Shown: piece by piece, positions 6,155 to 6,883 of the stretch
Numbering within the stretch: the first letter of the stretch is position 1
Layout of the letters: every line of letters begins with the position of its first letter
The notes under the pieces: generated by a model
The model's input: the letters and a program-made list of their open reading frames with translations, nothing else
Told to the model about the DNA's origin: nothing
Databases searched by the model: none
From: Ornithinimicrobium sp.
Lineage (GTDB): Bacteria; Actinomycetota; Actinomycetes; Actinomycetales; Dermatophilaceae
Assembly: GCA_030145965.1 (NCBI GenBank)
Contig: JASKZT010000076.1
Location: 1 to 6,883 of the forward strand
Reading direction: 5' to 3'
DNA: 6,883 nt
Translations under genes and position numbers: made by a program

Positions 6155-6883
6155 ATGAGCACGAGCACGCAGACCCCCGGCACCGGCACGGGTCCGAGCA
6201 TCGACCTCAACGCCGACCTCGGCGAGGGACTGGGCAACTGGTCGATGGGCGACGACCTCGCCCTGCTGGACGTCGTCAGCAGCGCCAACGTCGCGTGCGG
6301 CTTCCACGCCGGCGACCCCTCGATCATGCGCTCCGTCTGCCAGGCGGCGGCCGACCGCGGCGTCGCGATCGGGGCGCACGTCGCCTACCGGGACCTGCAC
6401 GGCTTCGGCCGGCGCTTCATCGACATGGAGCCCGCCGCCCTGCGTGACGAGGTGCTCTACCAGGTCGGGGCGCTGGAGACCTTCGCGCAGCGGGCGGGCA
6501 CCACCGTGGCCTACTGCAAGCCGCACGGCGCGCTGTACAACACGATCGCCCAGCACCCCCAGCAGGCGGGCGCGGTCGCCGAGGCGCTCGCGGAGTTCCG
6601 CCCGGGCCTTCCCGTCCTGGGCCTGCCCGGCTCGGTGTGGCTGCGGTCCGCCCAGGAGGCCGGGCTCACGCCCGTGGGCGAGGCCTTCGCCGACCGCGCC
6701 TACACCCCCGAGGGGGCGCTCGTCTCCCGGCGCGAGAAGGGTGCGGTGCTGCACGACGCCGGCACCATCGCCGAGCGCTGCGTCGCGATGGCCAAGGGCG
6801 AGCCGATCACCCACGCCGAGGGCGGGGAGCTCGTGCTCGACGCGCGCTCGATCTGCGTCCACGGGGACACCCCGGGTGCGGTG
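6155..6883 (+). CDS. pxpA: 5-oxoprolinase subunit PxpA (LamB/YcsF family; 3' end cut by window edge)
   Basis: Third component of the ATP-dependent 5-oxoprolinase, acting with PxpB and PxpC to open 5-oxoproline to glutamate. Exactly 243 codons are open from the ATG at 6155 to the window edge without a stop. The family is about 245-260 residues, so only a short tail is missing. Family blocks in order: IDLNADLGEGLGNW (16-29), SANVACGFHAGDP (43-55), GAHVAYRDLHGFGRRF (73-88), CKPHGALYN (121-129), EAFADRAYTPEGALVSRRE, and ICVHGDTPGAV (233-243). Conserved Asp, Glu and His residues in these blocks are the presumed active-site or metal-binding groups. The GAH block has VAY where many homologues have PSY or PGY. 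AAGGAG lies six bases before the ATG, a strong start. A low-complexity STSTQTPGTGTG leader precedes the conserved domain. It is transcribed away from all other locus genes, so its expression is set by the shared divergent promoter. Confidence 0.95.
   Translation, partial: MSTSTQTPGTGTGPSIDLNADLGEGLGNWSMGDDLALLDVVSSANVACGFHAGDPSIMRSVCQAAADRGVAIGAHVAYRDLHGFGRRFIDMEPAALRDEVLYQVGALETFAQRAGTTVAYCKPHGALYNTIAQHPQQAGAVAEALAEFRPGLPVLGLPGSVWLRSAQEAGLTPVGEAFADRAYTPEGALVSRREKGAVLHDAGTIAERCVAMAKGEPITHAEGGELVLDARSICVHGDTPGAV

Noticed and set aside
6092..6862. Upstream extension of the oxidoreductase frame to 6862
   Set aside because: It is antisense to pxpA, and the ATG at 6091 has an excellent ribosome site. 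The extra residues show no conserved domain.

Overview
The window is very GC-rich, coding-dense DNA of actinobacterial type. The high-GC third codon positions, ATGA/GTGA-style gene overlaps and actinobacterial protein variants suggest a high-GC actinomycete, possibly a Micrococcales relative; that lineage guess is inference only. Eight genes are supported: six complete ones on the minus strand, one minus-strand gene cut by the left edge (ldh), and one plus-strand gene cut by the right edge (pxpA). No rRNA, tRNA, insertion sequence or CRISPR array was seen.

Left part (1-1380), minus strand: an L-lactate dehydrogenase missing only its extreme C-terminus. It is preceded by a 61-base gap filled by nested inverted repeats, then by a 96-residue single-span membrane protein of unknown function.

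Central and right part (1382-6883): a 5-oxoproline (pyroglutamate) catabolic locus. Read in the minus-strand transcription direction, a luciferase-like flavin/F420 oxidoreductase (start 6091) is followed by a YcsI/DUF1445-type hydro-lyase. After an 85-base gap carrying a candidate promoter/operator come an NRAMP-fold membrane transporter, pxpB and pxpC. The last three are tightly packed, with a 13-base gap and then a 4-base ATGA overlap. pxpA, the third 5-oxoprolinase component, is divergently transcribed from a 63-base shared promoter region next to the oxidoreductase gene. Except for the oxidoreductase and the split orientation, the gene set matches the Bacillus subtilis ycsF-ycsG-ycsI-kipI-kipA (pxpA / NRAMP-like / hydro-lyase / pxpB / pxpC) locus.

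Proposed working model: the transporter imports 5-oxoproline or a related compound, and PxpABC opens the lactam with ATP to give glutamate. The YcsI-like protein, related to D-glutamate cyclases, and the oxidoreductase would handle related substrates or upstream precursors. The two most interesting points are that the NRAMP-like protein lacks the canonical metal-ligand residues in both the TM1 and TM6 motifs, and that a luciferase-like oxidoreductase sits inside the locus between pxpA and the hydro-lyase gene.
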